The notes: generated by a model from the letters alone, not told the origin. A stretch of DNA of 64,000 bases from Halichondria panicea (GCF_963675165.1 NC_087383.1:1312001-1376000); one strand, 5' to 3'. Counted from the stretch's first letter, positions 1-12,225 are shown. Translations and numbers: made by a program.

Positions 1-93
1 TCAACCAAGCAATTAATAAGAAGAGGAAGTAGACGTGGGGACAAGGTTAGAATAACATGTCATATTTATTGCTTTGTACCCCTCAGTGCTTAC

Positions 94-620
94 CTGCGTA
101 GAGTGAGGTTGAGAGAAACGGATCCCTTTCCTATCTGCGTCTCTAGTGGTCCTGTGTGTGTGTGTTTGTGGGGGGGGGGGGGTATATTATGATTAAAGGC
201 GACGCTCTTGATCACCCAAAGTTGTTTTGAGTATATTTAGTGTTGCTAAACCAGTCCGTACCTTTGAGTCCAATTTTATTCCTCTCCATGGATTGTATGA
301 CGCCCTCAGGCACTGTCACTCGTCCGTCAGGAGTCTTGACCGGGCTCACGTCCACAGGCTCCCAGGTTATGGGGGCATCTGCTGCCTCAAACACCTTGAC
401 AACAGCCCTAGAGATCTCAGGACCGATACCATCACCTTCGATGAGAGTAACACACTGTGAAAAAACAATAAATTGTGTCCATGGTATTAAATCGTGATGT
501 AGATCTATACACAGAGTGCCTAGTAGGCCTACATTGGCTTCAACTTACTTGTGTACTGCTTGCTCTAGCCAGTGAGCTTCTTGAGGAGAGACACACTCGT
601 CGTAAAACTGGAGAGAACAT
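94..620 (-). CDS. IDH3A: IDH3A, NAD-dependent isocitrate dehydrogenase alpha subunit (5' part, partial)
   Basis: Catalytic alpha subunit of the mitochondrial NAD-linked isocitrate dehydrogenase, which oxidises isocitrate to 2-oxoglutarate in the TCA cycle. Three exons are readable on the minus strand: 620-549 (24 codons), 454-262 and 151-94, all with GT-AG borders and matching phases (0, 1, 2). Exon 1 starts MFSPVLRRVCLSSRSSLARA, rich in Arg/Ser without acids, a typical mitochondrial presequence. Exon 2 carries the family's nucleotide-binding start, VTLIEGDGIGPEIS, and ends MERNKIGLK; exon 3 continues GPLETQIGKGSVSLNLTLRR, the same order as vertebrate IDH3A. The remainder lies left of the window. 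It is divergently paired with ALDH7A1, with start codons 60-100 bp apart. The family call is secure; alpha rather than beta/gamma is by remembered similarity. Confidence 0.9.
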
Positions 621-716
621 ATTTTGCTAGCCGGCCAGCTGTCGGAAGGTGGTTGAGAGAGCCAAAGACACAAGTGCTGGATGACCATAACCAGTTCTGA
701 CCCTTGTGCAAGGACA
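621..716. promoter_or_regulatory. Compact bidirectional promoter IDH3A / ALDH7A1
   Basis: Only 60 bp separate the IDH3A ATG (620, minus) from the first possible ALDH7A1 ATG (681), or 96 bp if the ATG at 717 is used. The interval must hold both 5' leaders and the core promoter. It contains the GC-rich near-palindrome GCCGGCCAGC and no obvious TATA box. A copy of its IDH3A half lies inverted in ALDH7A1 intron 10. Confidence 0.6.
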
Positions 717-3700
717 ATGCTGACACTGAAAGCTTGCTGCTCTAGAAACTGGTTGCAACACTCCAAACTTCTGTTCAGAGCCATGAGTGGTGGTGCAGAC
801 TTGCTCATAAACGAGCCTAAGTACAGTTGGCTGAAAGAGCTGGGCCTGCAAGCTGAAAACCCTGGAGTCTTTGATGGGACATGGCACGCCAATGGACCGG
901 TAAGTTTATATCTAGTCTACCTTGAATAACCTGATCCTTTCTTTTCAACTCATAGATGGTGACGTCCATTTGCCCTGCTAATGCAAGGCCCATAGCTCGT
1001 GTTCAAGAGGTTAGTGTAAATGGTACACTATTGCGTCTAATTGATACATACTTTTTCCTAAGGGCTCAATTGACGAGTACAATGCTGCTGTGGACAAAGG
1101 CAACGAAGCGTGGAAAACTTGGAGAGAGGTATGTATGTCTTTTATCTATCGGTAGGTGTATGTCAAAAATTACCTCTCTCTTTACAAAACAGAATATTTA
1201 ACATGCTTACTGACATGATTGGGGTTGCATTCCGGGATTGCCTAATCCTAATTAACAGTTACCAGTCATGATCCGGCTCTAGTTTACTTTTAACGCTCCC
1301 ACCCCACTCCCTTGGCTGCAGATTCCGGCCCCCCAGAGAGGTGAGGTGGTGAGACAGATTGGAGATGCTCTGCGTCAGAAGAAGAAGCTCCTTGGCGACT
1401 TGCTCTCCCTGGAGGTGGGCAAGATTGCCGTGGAGGGTGCTGGGGAGGTTCAAGAGTACATTGACATGTGTGATTATGCCGTGGGGCTCTCTAGAATGCT
1501 CGGGGGGAGGGTGTTCCCATCAGAGAGTGAGTGGCCTCTCATTTCTTATCATAATTATGTATAATTTTTTCTCCCCTCAGGACCTGGTCATAGTCTAATG
1601 GAGATGTGGAATCCAGTAGGCATTGCTGGAGTCATCACGGCCTTCAATTTCCCCGTGGCAGTGTTTGGATGGAATCAGTGTCTTGCCCTCGTCTGTGGGG
1701 ACTGTGTTCTTTGGTGAGTGGGTGTGAGTGAGGCCATACTTGGGATTCTGTAGCTGTTTGGTAGCACTACAATATGGTTGCTTACATGTAGATCAGTGAT
1801 TGCTTTCGGGCCCAAATTTTCCATACTCTCGGAGCTAACTTTGAGAGACCATACATGTAACTTGAGTTAGGAACGTCCAATTCAAAACTATGTAGCTCTT
1901 TGAAATTACTGTATGTACAAATTGAATATGGTGTGTGCATATTTTGTAAGTGTATAGCTAACGTACAGTTGCTTTGAAACTAGTCTACATGTATGATTAC
2001 AGTAGGTTACGTACATTGTGTTCTCTGAGGGTATTAAGCCGTACGTATCATCCCTACAGGAAGGGCGCCCCCTCCACCCCTCTTGTGTCAGTGGCCATCA
2101 CTAAGATCGTACAGAGTGTTCTGTCGACCAACTCCCTACCCCCTGCGATATGCACCACTGTGTGTGGGGGGTCTGAGATCGGACGAGCAATGTCAGTGGA
2201 CAAGAGAGTCCCTCTGGTCTCATTCACAGGAAGTACCAAGGTGAGGGGTGGGAGATATGAATATGCAAAAGGTTATTCAAATTTCCGAGAGGAAAGGTAT
2301 ATAAATCCATAGCTCATTTTGGGAGCCAAATGCTTATTCACCAGCTAAATTAATGGCTGTCAAAGAACGAGCAATGTTGAGTGAACATTTTTTGATGTTA
2401 CTATCTGCAGGTTGGGCAACAAGTGGGCGTGGCAATACAGCAACGGTTTGGCAAGCACATCCTAGAGTTGGGTGGCAACAATGCGATCGTGGTGAACGAA
2501 GATGCTGACATTGAGATGGTGGTGAGGTCTGTACTCTTTGCCAGCGTGGGTACCACTGGACAACGCTGCACCACCACTAGGAGGCTGGTAGGTGGGGCTT
2601 AGTAGGCAAAGTCTTTATAATAGCCATCTTTTGTTACCATTTGAACATCCTCTGTCTGTGAAAACGAGTATCGTCTTGTATGCATACATACTTTATTTTA
2701 TGCTGTGTATGTGTAAATTCTGTCCCTCAGATACTTCACGAGAGTGTCCATGATGTCATAGTGGAGAGACTGAAGAAAGCGTATGCTCAAGTGCCCATTG
2801 GTGATCCCCTCGATGGTGAGTCACATGATTTGTTATGTGCAACCAGGTATTGATCACATGACATGCTGCAGATGGTGTGCTCTACGGGCCTGTACACACG
2901 GAGAGATCTGTGACAATGTTTGAAGAGGCTGTGCAGGAAGCTCAGAAACAAGGAGGCACTATCGTCTATGGTGGGAAGGTGCGATACAAACTAATACAAT
3001 ACACCTATTCAGTTAGCATCCTATAATACGTACATGTACATGCCATAAATTGAAATTCTCTACAAATTATTCTAAATAGATAATTATTTTTGCAAATTCA
3101 CAAGTTGAAATCGAAACCTATGTCACCCATACCTTTGCAAATATTTGATTGTAAATGTTATAATTCTAATCCCGTGCAGCGTATCGACAGAGAAGGGTTC
3201 TATGTGGAGCCTACCATTGTGACTGGACTAGCTCATGATGCTGATATTGTGCAGAAAGAGACTTTTGTTCCCATTCTCTACGTGCTCAAGTTCAAGGTGA
3301 ATGGTAGCCAATCCTTTCCCCTTAATAAATTAATAATGGTAGTAAAAGGTAATTGCCTGTAAGTAAAAAAGTAGATTACATCAACCACCTTCCGACAGCT
3401 GGCCAGCTAGCAAAATGATATTTTCTCCAGTTTTGTAACAGACACTGGAAGTCACGTTACTCTCCGCATACATCTGATACACTGTATGCTTACGTTCCAT
3501 AACCTCTTTAGAGTATCGAACGTAGGCATAGAAAGCTCTTTTGCTGTTTAAGTAAACTATAAAGAGTCAACTGCCCCCTACACTTTTTCATTATGTACAC
3601 TCATGTTATGTTGTGGCTTACTCCACTTCACAGGATTTCGAGGAAGCTATCTCCTGGAACAATGAGGTGGAGCAGGGTCTAACAAGCAGTGTCTTCACTG

Positions 3701-4010
3701 GCAGTCTAGACAAAGTGTTCAAGTGGCTGGGACCCAGTGGCTCAGACTGTGGCATCGTTAACGTCAATATCCCCACGAGTGGGGCGGAGATTGGAGGGGC
3801 CTTCGGAGGGGAGAAGGCCACAGGGGGTGGGCGGGAGTCTGGGAGTGATGCGTGGAAGGGCTATATGAGACGCTCCACATGGTACGTGTTGTGTGTGGTC
3901 CTATTTTTGTGACATGCAATGCTGTTATTGACATGTTCTCTTCTCTCTCTTCCAGCACTATCAACTACAGCAAAGAGCTACCATTAGCACAAGGGCTTAA
4001 ATTTGAATAG
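681..4010 (+). CDS. ALDH7A1: ALDH7A1 / antiquitin, alpha-aminoadipic semialdehyde dehydrogenase
   Basis: Oxidises alpha-aminoadipic semialdehyde to alpha-aminoadipate in lysine catabolism (NAD-dependent; mitochondrial and cytosolic). Twelve exons: 681-899, 956-1009, 1063-1128, 1322-1526, 1581-1713, 2060-2240, 2411-2587, 2731-2815, 2872-2978, 3180-3296, 3634-3881 and 3956-4010 (TAG). All junctions are GT-AG and in phase. From the ATG at 717 the protein is 536 aa, close to the human length of about 539. Visible motifs are [23 protein letters not shown] (general base Glu, about residue 293), GTTGQRCTT (nucleophile Cys, about 327), [19 protein letters not shown] and the C-terminus [10 protein letters not shown]. 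The ATG at 717 gives a presequence-like leader ([20 protein letters not shown]); the downstream Met in AMSGGADLL may be a cytosolic start, as in vertebrates. The 681 start adds 12 residues and is less likely. Confidence 0.96.
3384..3440 (+). repeat. Inverted copy of the IDH3A promoter and first codons inside ALDH7A1 intron 10
   Basis: About 57 bp matches, with a few substitutions and one small indel, the reverse complement of about 603-660, i.e. the shared promoter plus the IDH3A start. The copied start reads ATGATATTTTCTCCAGTTTTG and then hits a stop at once, so it does not code. Next to it (3445-3535) is a different repeat containing GGAAGTCACGTTACT, also present near 12510 and 25213. Confidence 0.75.
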
Positions 4011-4131
4011 ACTCTTGAACCTTAATTTGACTATGGTTAATTGTTATTGAATGATATTTGTTTTTCTGAATGAACTCTTGAATGAATTAATTATAATGGT
4101 TAAATAATATATAATTATATGCGCATTCTTG

Positions 4132-4164
4132 AATAAATTTAAAGTAACGTAATTGTTAATAAAA
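4132..4164 (+). terminator. Possible polyadenylation signals of ALDH7A1
   Basis: AATAAA occurs at about 4132 and again at about 4159, 120-150 nt after the ALDH7A1 stop. The second lies over the SFR1 stop codon (4156-4158, minus), so the two convergent transcripts probably overlap at their 3' ends. Confidence 0.4.
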
Positions 4165-5396
4165 CGATTCATCTTCTACTGAATAATGAATGAGATCATG
4201 GTCAATATGTAGATAGTCTAGTAGTTGTTGCATGGTAGGGGGTGGTTGGTGGGTGGAGCTCTCTAGCAGACTCTGGGCAACTTCCTGGGACACCTCTCTC
4301 CACTGTTGAGTCAGCACATCCAATCCTTGATGCTCAGGCTGCATGAGGGAAGAGAAACACAATACAATAAGTTACAGCCAGCTCTTGTATAAGCACAATC
4401 ATGCAAAAAGCTGCAGCAATGAATCTGCAAGTATACAAAATAAATATTCTGCTTTTTGACAAGTAGCTAGGTACAGCTATAGGTACATGTATGTACAGTG
4501 GAACCCCTCTATAACGGACACCTTTGGGGAACAATGTTTTGGCCTTTATACAGAGGTGGCCTTTGTTGAGAGGTTGTTTTGTACACAAACTGTTCATTTG
4601 GGACCTGGGTGCCTGGCCGTTATATAGCAACTGGCCTTTATTCAGAGGTGATTGTTGACAGAGGTTCCTACTGTATGTATAATGAATAGCCTGATAAAAG
4701 AGTGTTCTAGAGTAGATCAATCTCACGTACCTTGGTGCGATACATCTTCACCATTCTCAGTTTCCTTAGTTCTTCTTTGCGCTCTTTCAGTCGAGTCAGC
4801 AAGGTAGCCTTCTTCTCTGATAAGCGCCCCAGCTCTGTACTCGAGCTACCGTCTTCACCACTGAAGTCAAGTGAGCCCTTCACAGTATCCATGGCTGCAT
4901 CAAGTTTGGGTCTCTTCTCTCGTCTGTCTTTGATGAGGGGTGATACGAATCGTGATTGTGATCTCTTAGGACCTCGTTTGGATGCCCCAGGAGTTGACCC
5001 TGCAGCGCAGGCATTGGGTTGCATAGTTGACGGTGGAGCAGACAGTACTGAGTGATGGAATAAAACTAGAAACAAATACCGATGCAAAACAAAAATTGAC
5101 AATTCATACATCAAGTCATTATGTAGCTCAGTTCAGAAAATTTATATGTGTATATACTGACCACACTGATGGCCTCCATCCTTGAGCCAGTAGATTTTGA
5201 TTTGATTTTTGCCTACAGAAAGAGTCCTCCCGCCCAGTCTTCCTCTCTCCACCAACACCTTCAGTGATTCTGACAAGCCATCTTTGAGCTCCTCTTTCTC
5301 CCACCAGACCTTTAGCTCTTCTTCTTGGAGAATGGGGCATTTGACCTCTCTAAAATGCTCCAGCAGCTTGCTTTCCAATGGTCCAGGTGCTGCCAT
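4156..5396 (-). CDS. SFR1: SFR1, SWI5-dependent recombination repair protein 1
   Basis: Partner of SWI5; the complex stimulates RAD51 strand exchange in homologous recombination (nuclear). Three exons on the minus strand: 5396-5162, 5065-4731 and 4338-4156 (TAA), with phases 1 and 0 matching; 250 aa, near the human length. The C-terminal half is diagnostic: a Lys/Glu/Leu coiled coil ending LRKLRMVKMYRTK, then LTQQWREVSQEVAQSLLE and LLDYLHIDHDLIHY. The middle is low-complexity and basic (KRGPKRSQSRF). Residues 1-78 look like a compact helical/winged-helix unit (LLEHFREVKCPILQEEELK ... IKIYWLKDGG) that I do not recall from vertebrate SFR1. It converges on ALDH7A1 with 145 bp between stops. Intron 2 carries a MITE. 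A decayed partial copy lies at 17.5-18.7 kb. Confidence 0.88.
4494..4675 (+). mobile_element. MITE, TACAGTGGAACC family, in SFR1 intron 2
   Basis: Terminal inverted repeats begin TACAGTGGAACCCCTCTATA and end GAGGTTCCTACTGTA, with TA at both ends as expected of Tc1/mariner-type insertion. The interior repeats 'ggcctttat' motifs. There is no coding capacity. A second copy, in opposite orientation, is at 5542-5711. Confidence 0.8.
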
Positions 5397-5541
5397 GTTT
5401 GAGGCTATGTTGCTTTGGCAAAGGTTGATGAACTAAGTAAGAAGTTACTGTTTTGCTGCATGCTAGCCTCTGGCCTCGATCCCACGCCCAGGCCTAGGGT
5501 TTTGGGAAAAGGTCGTGTATGGAGGGCAACACAATCAAAAC

Positions 5542-5711
5542 TACAGTGGAACAACCTCCCCTAATAAAGGCCAATTATAACTGCCAGGCACCAGGCACCC
5601 AGGTCCCAAATGAACACAAAACAACCTCTCAACAAAGGCCACCTCTGTATAAAGGCCAAAAGGCAAAACATTGTTCCCCAAAGGTGTCCGTTATAGAGGG
5701 ATTCCACTGTA
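5542..5711 (-). mobile_element. MITE, TACAGTGGAACC family, upstream of SFR1
   Basis: Starts TACAGTGGAACAACCTCCCC and ends with the complementary GTTATAGAGGGATTCCACTGTA. The internal sequence matches the 4494 element in reverse orientation. It lies about 150 bp upstream of the SFR1 start codon and could supply or disturb promoter sequence. Confidence 0.8.
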
Positions 5712-8700
5712 GTAGCATAGTAATTGGAATGTAATGTTTGCTGTCTCTCCAAATATGCAGCCATCATCAATTAATTTTTGCAAACAATATTATCATCTTT
5801 ACTTTGTTGTCTAGACAGAATTAAGAATCTGCATGTGCACTCGATAGATGCCATAATGAATGGGATACGCCAAACATGGTAACCATGCAGTAATTTTAGT
5901 GGTTCCTATCGTGCCTGCAGTGCATGTATGTAGACTACTTCTAGACCCAATACCCCACTACTATAGCGGTGACACCACCACCCTTTCATTGTACATCTAC
6001 GATCTGAGTAGAGGACTTATCACACAGATAGGCTAGATCAGACCAGTATCTTAAATATCATGCAATTCTGGCAATCTTTTCCATTAGTCAATTCTATAAT
6101 TATAGCTATACCTATCATCAGAGTAGATATTAAACCATGACATTCGGATCCTATAGCTATAGTGAAAACAAAGGCATGAGTATATTGATGCATGCAGTCA
6201 CAATGTAGGAAGCTACCTTATCTATTCAGAGGTTAGGAGAAGGAATGAACATCTGTCTATAGTATTATTACAACAAAACCATAATTATTTCAACTGATGC
6301 ACACACGATGATAAAAGAAGCAGTATATATACATAAACAGGTAGGTGATTGCGTTTGCCTCAAAAGTTACTTTTCTTTTTGGCTTTGTCCTTGTTGGTGG
6401 TCATCCCTGTAACATTCTGCATGTGCATGCATGGTGTGTGGTGCATATATAAACATAGAGTTGAGTTGAATCAGTGTGAGCAATGGTAATCCGGGCATTT
6501 CACAGCAATCCAAAATGCATCATACTATGGGTACTATATCTAGACTCCCTCCCTCCTCAACACATGCAGATGCAAATTAAGACCTTACATATCCTTCCTA
6601 TATAAAGTATGCCTAGCTAGTTTGGTATTCTTGTAAGCAGTAAAGTCTCTCAATAGGTCCTCGTCCATTACTAAGGGGCAGCGCACACACACGTACCTTA
6701 CAAACATGCAGTGTTGAGCCTGCAGCTGCATGCACAAGTACAGGGGGAACAGAGATATGACAGTGTATTGCACCAATTAAAGCTGCATGTGACAATCAGT
6801 ATAACATAACTAAACAGCTGATGTATCAAATGGTGCATGACAACCAGTGGTCAATTGACATAACGGATCATACTGATAACAGTAGCGATGGTCAATAAGC
6901 GCATGCGCATTGCGTATTGCGTACGTCAGCAAATCCATTTCAGGCACATGGCAAGAATATCTGTGTATCTACCACATCTAACCTAGAACCAACGCTTTTG
7001 ACCATCTAAACAAACTGTAAGTGCCAACAATAAGCTAGTGTCTGTATTGTACAATGGTGTTTCGTTTTGTAGAGTGTTCTATTCAGTGTCAATGGGTGTA
7101 AACACAGCAATTAGTGTACCAACGAATACATCGCGTGTGGGTGTAGGAAATATAAATCTGTATTTATAGCAAGTTGTTAACCAGTGGCGTCGCCATGGCA
7201 GGGTTTCATCTAGGATTTTAAATTGGGGAGGGGAGGGGGAGCTTGAAAAATTGTAGTTTATTGCTTCACATATCAGGAGCCCATAATTACTCCGTGCGTG
7301 TGCAGCGGTAGAGTGATTGGTGTATGTATGTGTGCGTGTGGACACAAAAATGAGCTGTTAGACATGTTCATGGACTGCTTTATACTGCTAAGAAGCCTCC
7401 TAGTATGCATGTTCTGGGGCTAGGATAAGCAAAGCAACAACCACAATAAATACATATACCTGTAGCTATATATAGCTAATGTGCTAGTTTACGCTTCTTA
7501 GCTTTTGCTCGCTTTTATTTGACAAAGAAGCTTAATCTGCCTCTACAGTAAAAACTGGATTATTGGCGCTTACTTGATGATAAGCATAGCTTTATTTTAT
7601 GCAGGTTTTTTGTACTCGAATTGAAGCGCTTTCCAATTATGCGAAGGAAATTAGTGAAAATTTAGATCAGCTATCTATGAGCTAGCTAGCTTGTACAGTG
7701 CAGGATAGCTATATAGCTGGTGATATCCATCTGGAAGGACGCTCTGGGCATGCTGTTACTTTAAAATAAATAAATAAATAAATATCACTGATCATGCTGA
7801 GAGAATGTGAAACGTATAGATGAGGTCAGACTTGGACCCTGTTTGTTCCAGCTCCTGGTCAATATGTCTGTATACCATAATAGTATATGATATAGATCCA
7901 GTTAGGGTTGCCTGCTTGCTTACTTTCTAGCTAGTATAACCGTATAGCGGGTATATTTCGAGTGTATGGCCTTCGCTGTTTTCGCGAACATTTGTATGTA
8001 TGCGCTAAGTCCACGAAAATTAAATCGGCAAAATCTTTTCCAACAGTCAGTTATATGGTATATGTATACGACCATAAATAATAATTTTAAGGCTCCGAAA
8101 ATGTGTGTGATATTTATTTATGCAATGAAGTTATTTCCTTGATTAAACACAGCGATTTCAATAGGACTATACAGGCCTCGACTAAAATGCTGATTTAATT
8201 GTGCGATAAAAAATAAATTTGCGAAATGGATGCCACTTGCATAAATAGCAGTAGTTAGTACTATCACACACTGTGTGCGTACATGTGTGTGCGTGTGTGT
8301 GTGCGCGTGTGCGTGTGTGAATATTTCAGGCCTAGGCACTAGTATAATTGTTCCTTAATAGCAATGCTGCGCATGAAGCTCCATGCAGCTAATCTATACA
8401 GCAGGAACTAACACATATGAATATAGTATCTATGGATTAAATATTGGAAAAGTGGTGTTATATCTTCAGCTACATAATTATATCAATCAAATAATTAACT
8501 CACTCTATAGACTTTTAACTAGTGGTAACAATCTGTCTGATTCTGTAAATACGTATACACATCTCTTGTAAGCTGCTTCCCTGACTAAGTGTATATAAAG
8601 CAACCCACTAAATAAACACATGGATTGCATCATGTGACTTTGTACCTCTTTCACTTAGTGGTCACGACATTTACACATTCTTCCATTAGTATTCAAGCAT

Positions 8701-9028
8701 GATATGTGTGTATCAAACATATTATCATGTCTTGTGCATGGAACTTAAGCCGGACGCTCCCTTTACCTCATTCACTTAGTTCATGACACATACAGTATGT
8801 GTCATGAACTATCACATTGAATCAGAATAGCGCTTGCACAAACTAATAATTATGTGCACCCCATCCATACTAGACAACGTACATATAAAAGCAAACGTAT
8901 ATATTACTTTGCGAGCATCAAACATTAGTGAAAGGCCCTTGACCACTATCTATACTACCAGGCCAATAAACTGCTTGCGGCACTCATGCCATGTATATAC
9001 TCCATAACAATAATTATAATATTAACAG

Positions 9029-12000
9029 GTACGTGCACCAAAGAAAGAATGCTGCGTAGTGCAATTAGAACAACCAACAGAGCAATGGTTGCTAAAAGTG
9101 AGTCACATCAATTTATGTGCACTTAAAGCTATCAAACTGCTATACATTTTAATATGCACAGGTGCCATCACAATGCACCAAATAAAGATCAGGGCAGGTA
9201 AGTCACTATACGCATAATTATATACCTATGTTACAAGGAAGGTATTCGATATAATGGTTCATGAGCTATATCTGTTTTAATGAAAACACCTCGGGTGCTG
9301 ATGCCTCGGTGGATGTGTCAAAGTTACATAACACAAGTGCTGCAAGCTGTGCTGTGCTAATGCCTCTCGCCATGTTTTGCTTTCGCTCAAAATTATTGTT
9401 ATAGAAGAGGTAATTATAGTTTTCTTTGTTATTATTATGTTGTATATTAAATTATTATTGAATACAATTGTTGACAATGAACTCCACACATTATAGGAGA
9501 GGAACTTAATGGAAACAGAAGCCTAGCTATCTGATGGGTTGATAAATGGGCTCAAGTGGCATATACGGCACCGGATGTAGGTGTGGAGGGGAGGGGTTTA
9601 GGTTAGCAAAGGTAAATTTAGGGCGTTTCCACATATCCACTGCACATCCACTGCCGTATAAGCCAAATGATCCAAATGATTTTCAAGGATAGAGGCAACT
9701 GCATGTTATTGTAGATGTACAATGTAAAAGTTTAAGTTTGCATTTCCTGTTAATGAACACAAAAGTTTAGAGAAATAGTTGTGTATCTACGTGGTATAGC
9801 ATTGTAGTGTTTCGTGGTTCACTAGGACCTCATGAAAAGAAGAAGAAATTATATTCTGTCTCAGAATCTCACACAGAGATTGAATGCGTATGCGCAGAAG
9901 TATATCCGCATAGGTTAAAGTTCGCAATGGCTGCTGCTCTCTGGCAGTACAGCTTTGCAACTCTTTTCTGACTCTTGTAGCTAACAAAAAGCTAGCGCTT
10001 TAGTGCAAGGCTAACTCATAAGTTGAATTGAAACTTTATGCGGACAGATTATGCTACGAAAGATTCTGAAGAGTCTGTAACAGCCTTCACTGCATGTAAG
10101 TAAAATTAGCCATAACTGGAGAACAAAGCTTTATAGTTTGCAAATCCAGGAATAAAAAAATCCAAGAGAACGTGGCTATAGAAGCCTATAGAAACTGTTA
10201 GTTTTCGTCGCATTGCAACCGTTGAGCAGTTACAGCTGGAATACACACACAGACAGACACAGTCAGCTTTATCTTGTGCGGCTACGCCTCGAGGCATAAT
10301 GAAGTTAGCTATGTGCTAATACACACAGTCACGATAATTATCGTGATGAATTTTTGCATTTTGCTGCATGCATGTAAGTATATATATAATCACAGGGAAA
10401 CTCAAAGAGTGGGAAATAATCGATCATGATTGTTGCTAAAAAAGGATGCCAAAAGTACCAAGTATAAAATGAATGGCTGCTGCATCAGTAGAGCCTTGCA
10501 GCTACCAATAGCTAGCGTTCTAGTGCAGAGCTAACTACTAAGTATAGAGTAGGAACACTCTGTGTAGACAAATTTTGCTACGCACTCTTCTGAAAAGGCT
10601 GCAATAGCATTCCAAGTAAGCAAACTAGGCATAACTCGAGAACGAAGCAGCATTATTTGCAAGTCCACAAAGAAAGTGACTAGAAGCCTATAGAAACTTT
10701 TGCTTGCACTCCATTGATCCTCCATTGAGCAGCTGTAGCAGTCTAGACGCACACACTACCATATATCTCGTTTGCGCATGCGCACACCGAGGCGGCATAA
10801 TTAAAGCTTGGAAATGGTTAACTCACCGGTGTACGTTATTACTCGAGGCACGTGAGCGGCCACGGGTATAGTAGCCTGTTGGTTTGTTACCCGATTGGCA
10901 GTTTGTTTGTGTGTGACATCTGAGTCTGCTCATGCACCTGGCTACCATAACACTGCGTTAACAGCATGGATAGCCTTCACACAACAAGTAATTCTGATGT
11001 TAAAGCTTGTTGTCGAATAAAAACGAGAAAAAGCTAAGAAGCTTGAACTTGCACGTACGTACGTCGGCAGTAATTGGGTGTGCCGTTGTAGACCATAAGT
11101 ACTTGGGGGTCCTAAACTCCCAACTGGTCGTATGTTATGAGGCAACCTTCAAACTCACGTCACGTAGACAGAAATAGCCCGACTGTGCCTGACGGAAAGT
11201 CGGGTTTCAAGCCTATGTCAGGATTTGTCTTTGCTGCAACTATAGTTGCAGCCCAAATCAGATTGCAGCATTTCTAATGTGGTCGGTATCACGTCCGGTT
11301 GCGCAACCGCAAGCAAGGTAAAAATTGGTTAACACCCACTTCAGAATAATAGCTGTTATCATCGTGTTAAATAATGCAGCAAGACATCCTGACATAATAG
11401 GCTTGAAAATCCGACCTCCCGTCAGGGATGGCCGGGCCATGCCCAACTCTATGTCGGCAGCTAGCTAACTACAAGCGGCCTTTATTTGAGGTACACTACG
11501 TATTTACAGTTGTAGTGATCCCGTACCAGAAACAATGGAACAGGGTCACTAAAGTAGAAAGCTAGAATTATGATTGTTGCTGTTGCTTCCCCACCCCCGC
11601 AGGAGCCATACATTATTTCATGCAGGCTGCCTTTGTTGTGATCCTAGTTCACAATGCATGTACTATATACTAAAACTCCAATCTCAGCATGCCTCTTACT
11701 CCTGTTACTTGCTTGCTTAGCCAGCATTTATTGTATAACACTCTTTTGGTTGTATACACCTGTAGATCATGTGAACAGCCGAGGGTTAGCACGATGCCGT
11801 GCTACAAGTACGGTGACACCGGTACCAAGTAAGTCATGCGCATGTGCACATGATCATACCATGCAATAGTGTGCTATAATTTATGTCACTGACACTTATG
11901 CAGCATGCACAGGGACTACTGCAGTGGTACCACTCTATCCAAGAAATATAGGTAAGTCATGCATTCATGCATATGCACATAAACTATACCGATAATAGTG

Positions 12001-12225
12001 TTTCACTTTTTGTGTTGCCTGATGTGCAGCTGGGCCTATTATTACAGAGGCTCCAAAAATATACCTCGTAGTGGCAGCTGGTAAGTCAGTATCACCATGG
12101 CCGGCCATGTCTGTTTCACAACATCAATCTATATATACATACTACATACAGTCATAGCTGTTGGTGTTGCGGTTGCCGCAGGGGTATTCCTCTACAAGTC
12201 ATCTGGAGGCAGAGACAGGATCTAG
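9029..12225 (+). CDS. Microexon gene 1: small basic single-pass membrane protein (unknown family)
   Basis: Not a family I recognise. Proposed exons: 9029-9097 (ATG at 9049), 9162-9197, 11790-11828, 11913-11951, 12030-12080 and 12152-12225 (TAG). After the first exon every internal exon is a multiple of 3 (36, 39, 39, 51 nt) and every junction is phase 1; donors read gtgagtca or gtaagtca/t and most acceptors end in cag. The product is about 95 aa. Its N-terminal part is basic with no Asp/Glu (starts MLRSAIRTTNRAMVAK), the middle is Pro-containing (PLYPRNI, GPIITEAP), and the last exon encodes a hydrophobic Gly/Ala/Val helix (IAVGVAVAAGVFLY) and a short tail, KSSGGRDRI. Support comes mainly from exon-by-exon similarity to gene 2 and gene 3. 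The third exon (11790) overlaps a repeat end and is least certain; exons may be missed in the 2.6-kb second intron. Confidence 0.6.
9880..10300 (+). repeat. Diverged copy of the dispersed 'gctctagtgcaaagctaact' element
   Basis: In the large intron of microexon gene 1. Shares the ordered motifs 'agcgctttagtgcaaggctaactc', 'gccataactggagaacaaagc', 'gcctatagaaact' and a terminal 'cgaggcataatgaa' with copies at 10.46, 23.66, 28.09, 30.38 and 37.13 kb. No coding frame is seen. Confidence 0.65.
10463..10802 (+). repeat. Dispersed non-coding element, best copy (about 340 bp)
   Basis: Runs from 'aatgaatggctgctgcatcag' to 'gcgcatgcgcacaccgaggcggcataat'. Related copies: 9.88, 23.66-23.97 (end piece 24.38-24.51), 28.09-28.31, 30.38-30.60 kb and, reversed, 37.13-37.31 kb. 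No tRNA-like promoter boxes or target duplications are visible to me, so the class (SINE, MITE or other) is open. Confidence 0.65.
11188..11426. mobile_element. MITE-like inverted-repeat element
   Basis: Imperfect terminal inverted repeats of about 40 bp: left CCTGACGGAAAGTCGGGTTT continuing 'caagcctatgtcaggat', right 'atcctgacataataggcttg' continuing to CCCGTCAGG. Non-coding, in the intron of microexon gene 1. Confidence 0.7.
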
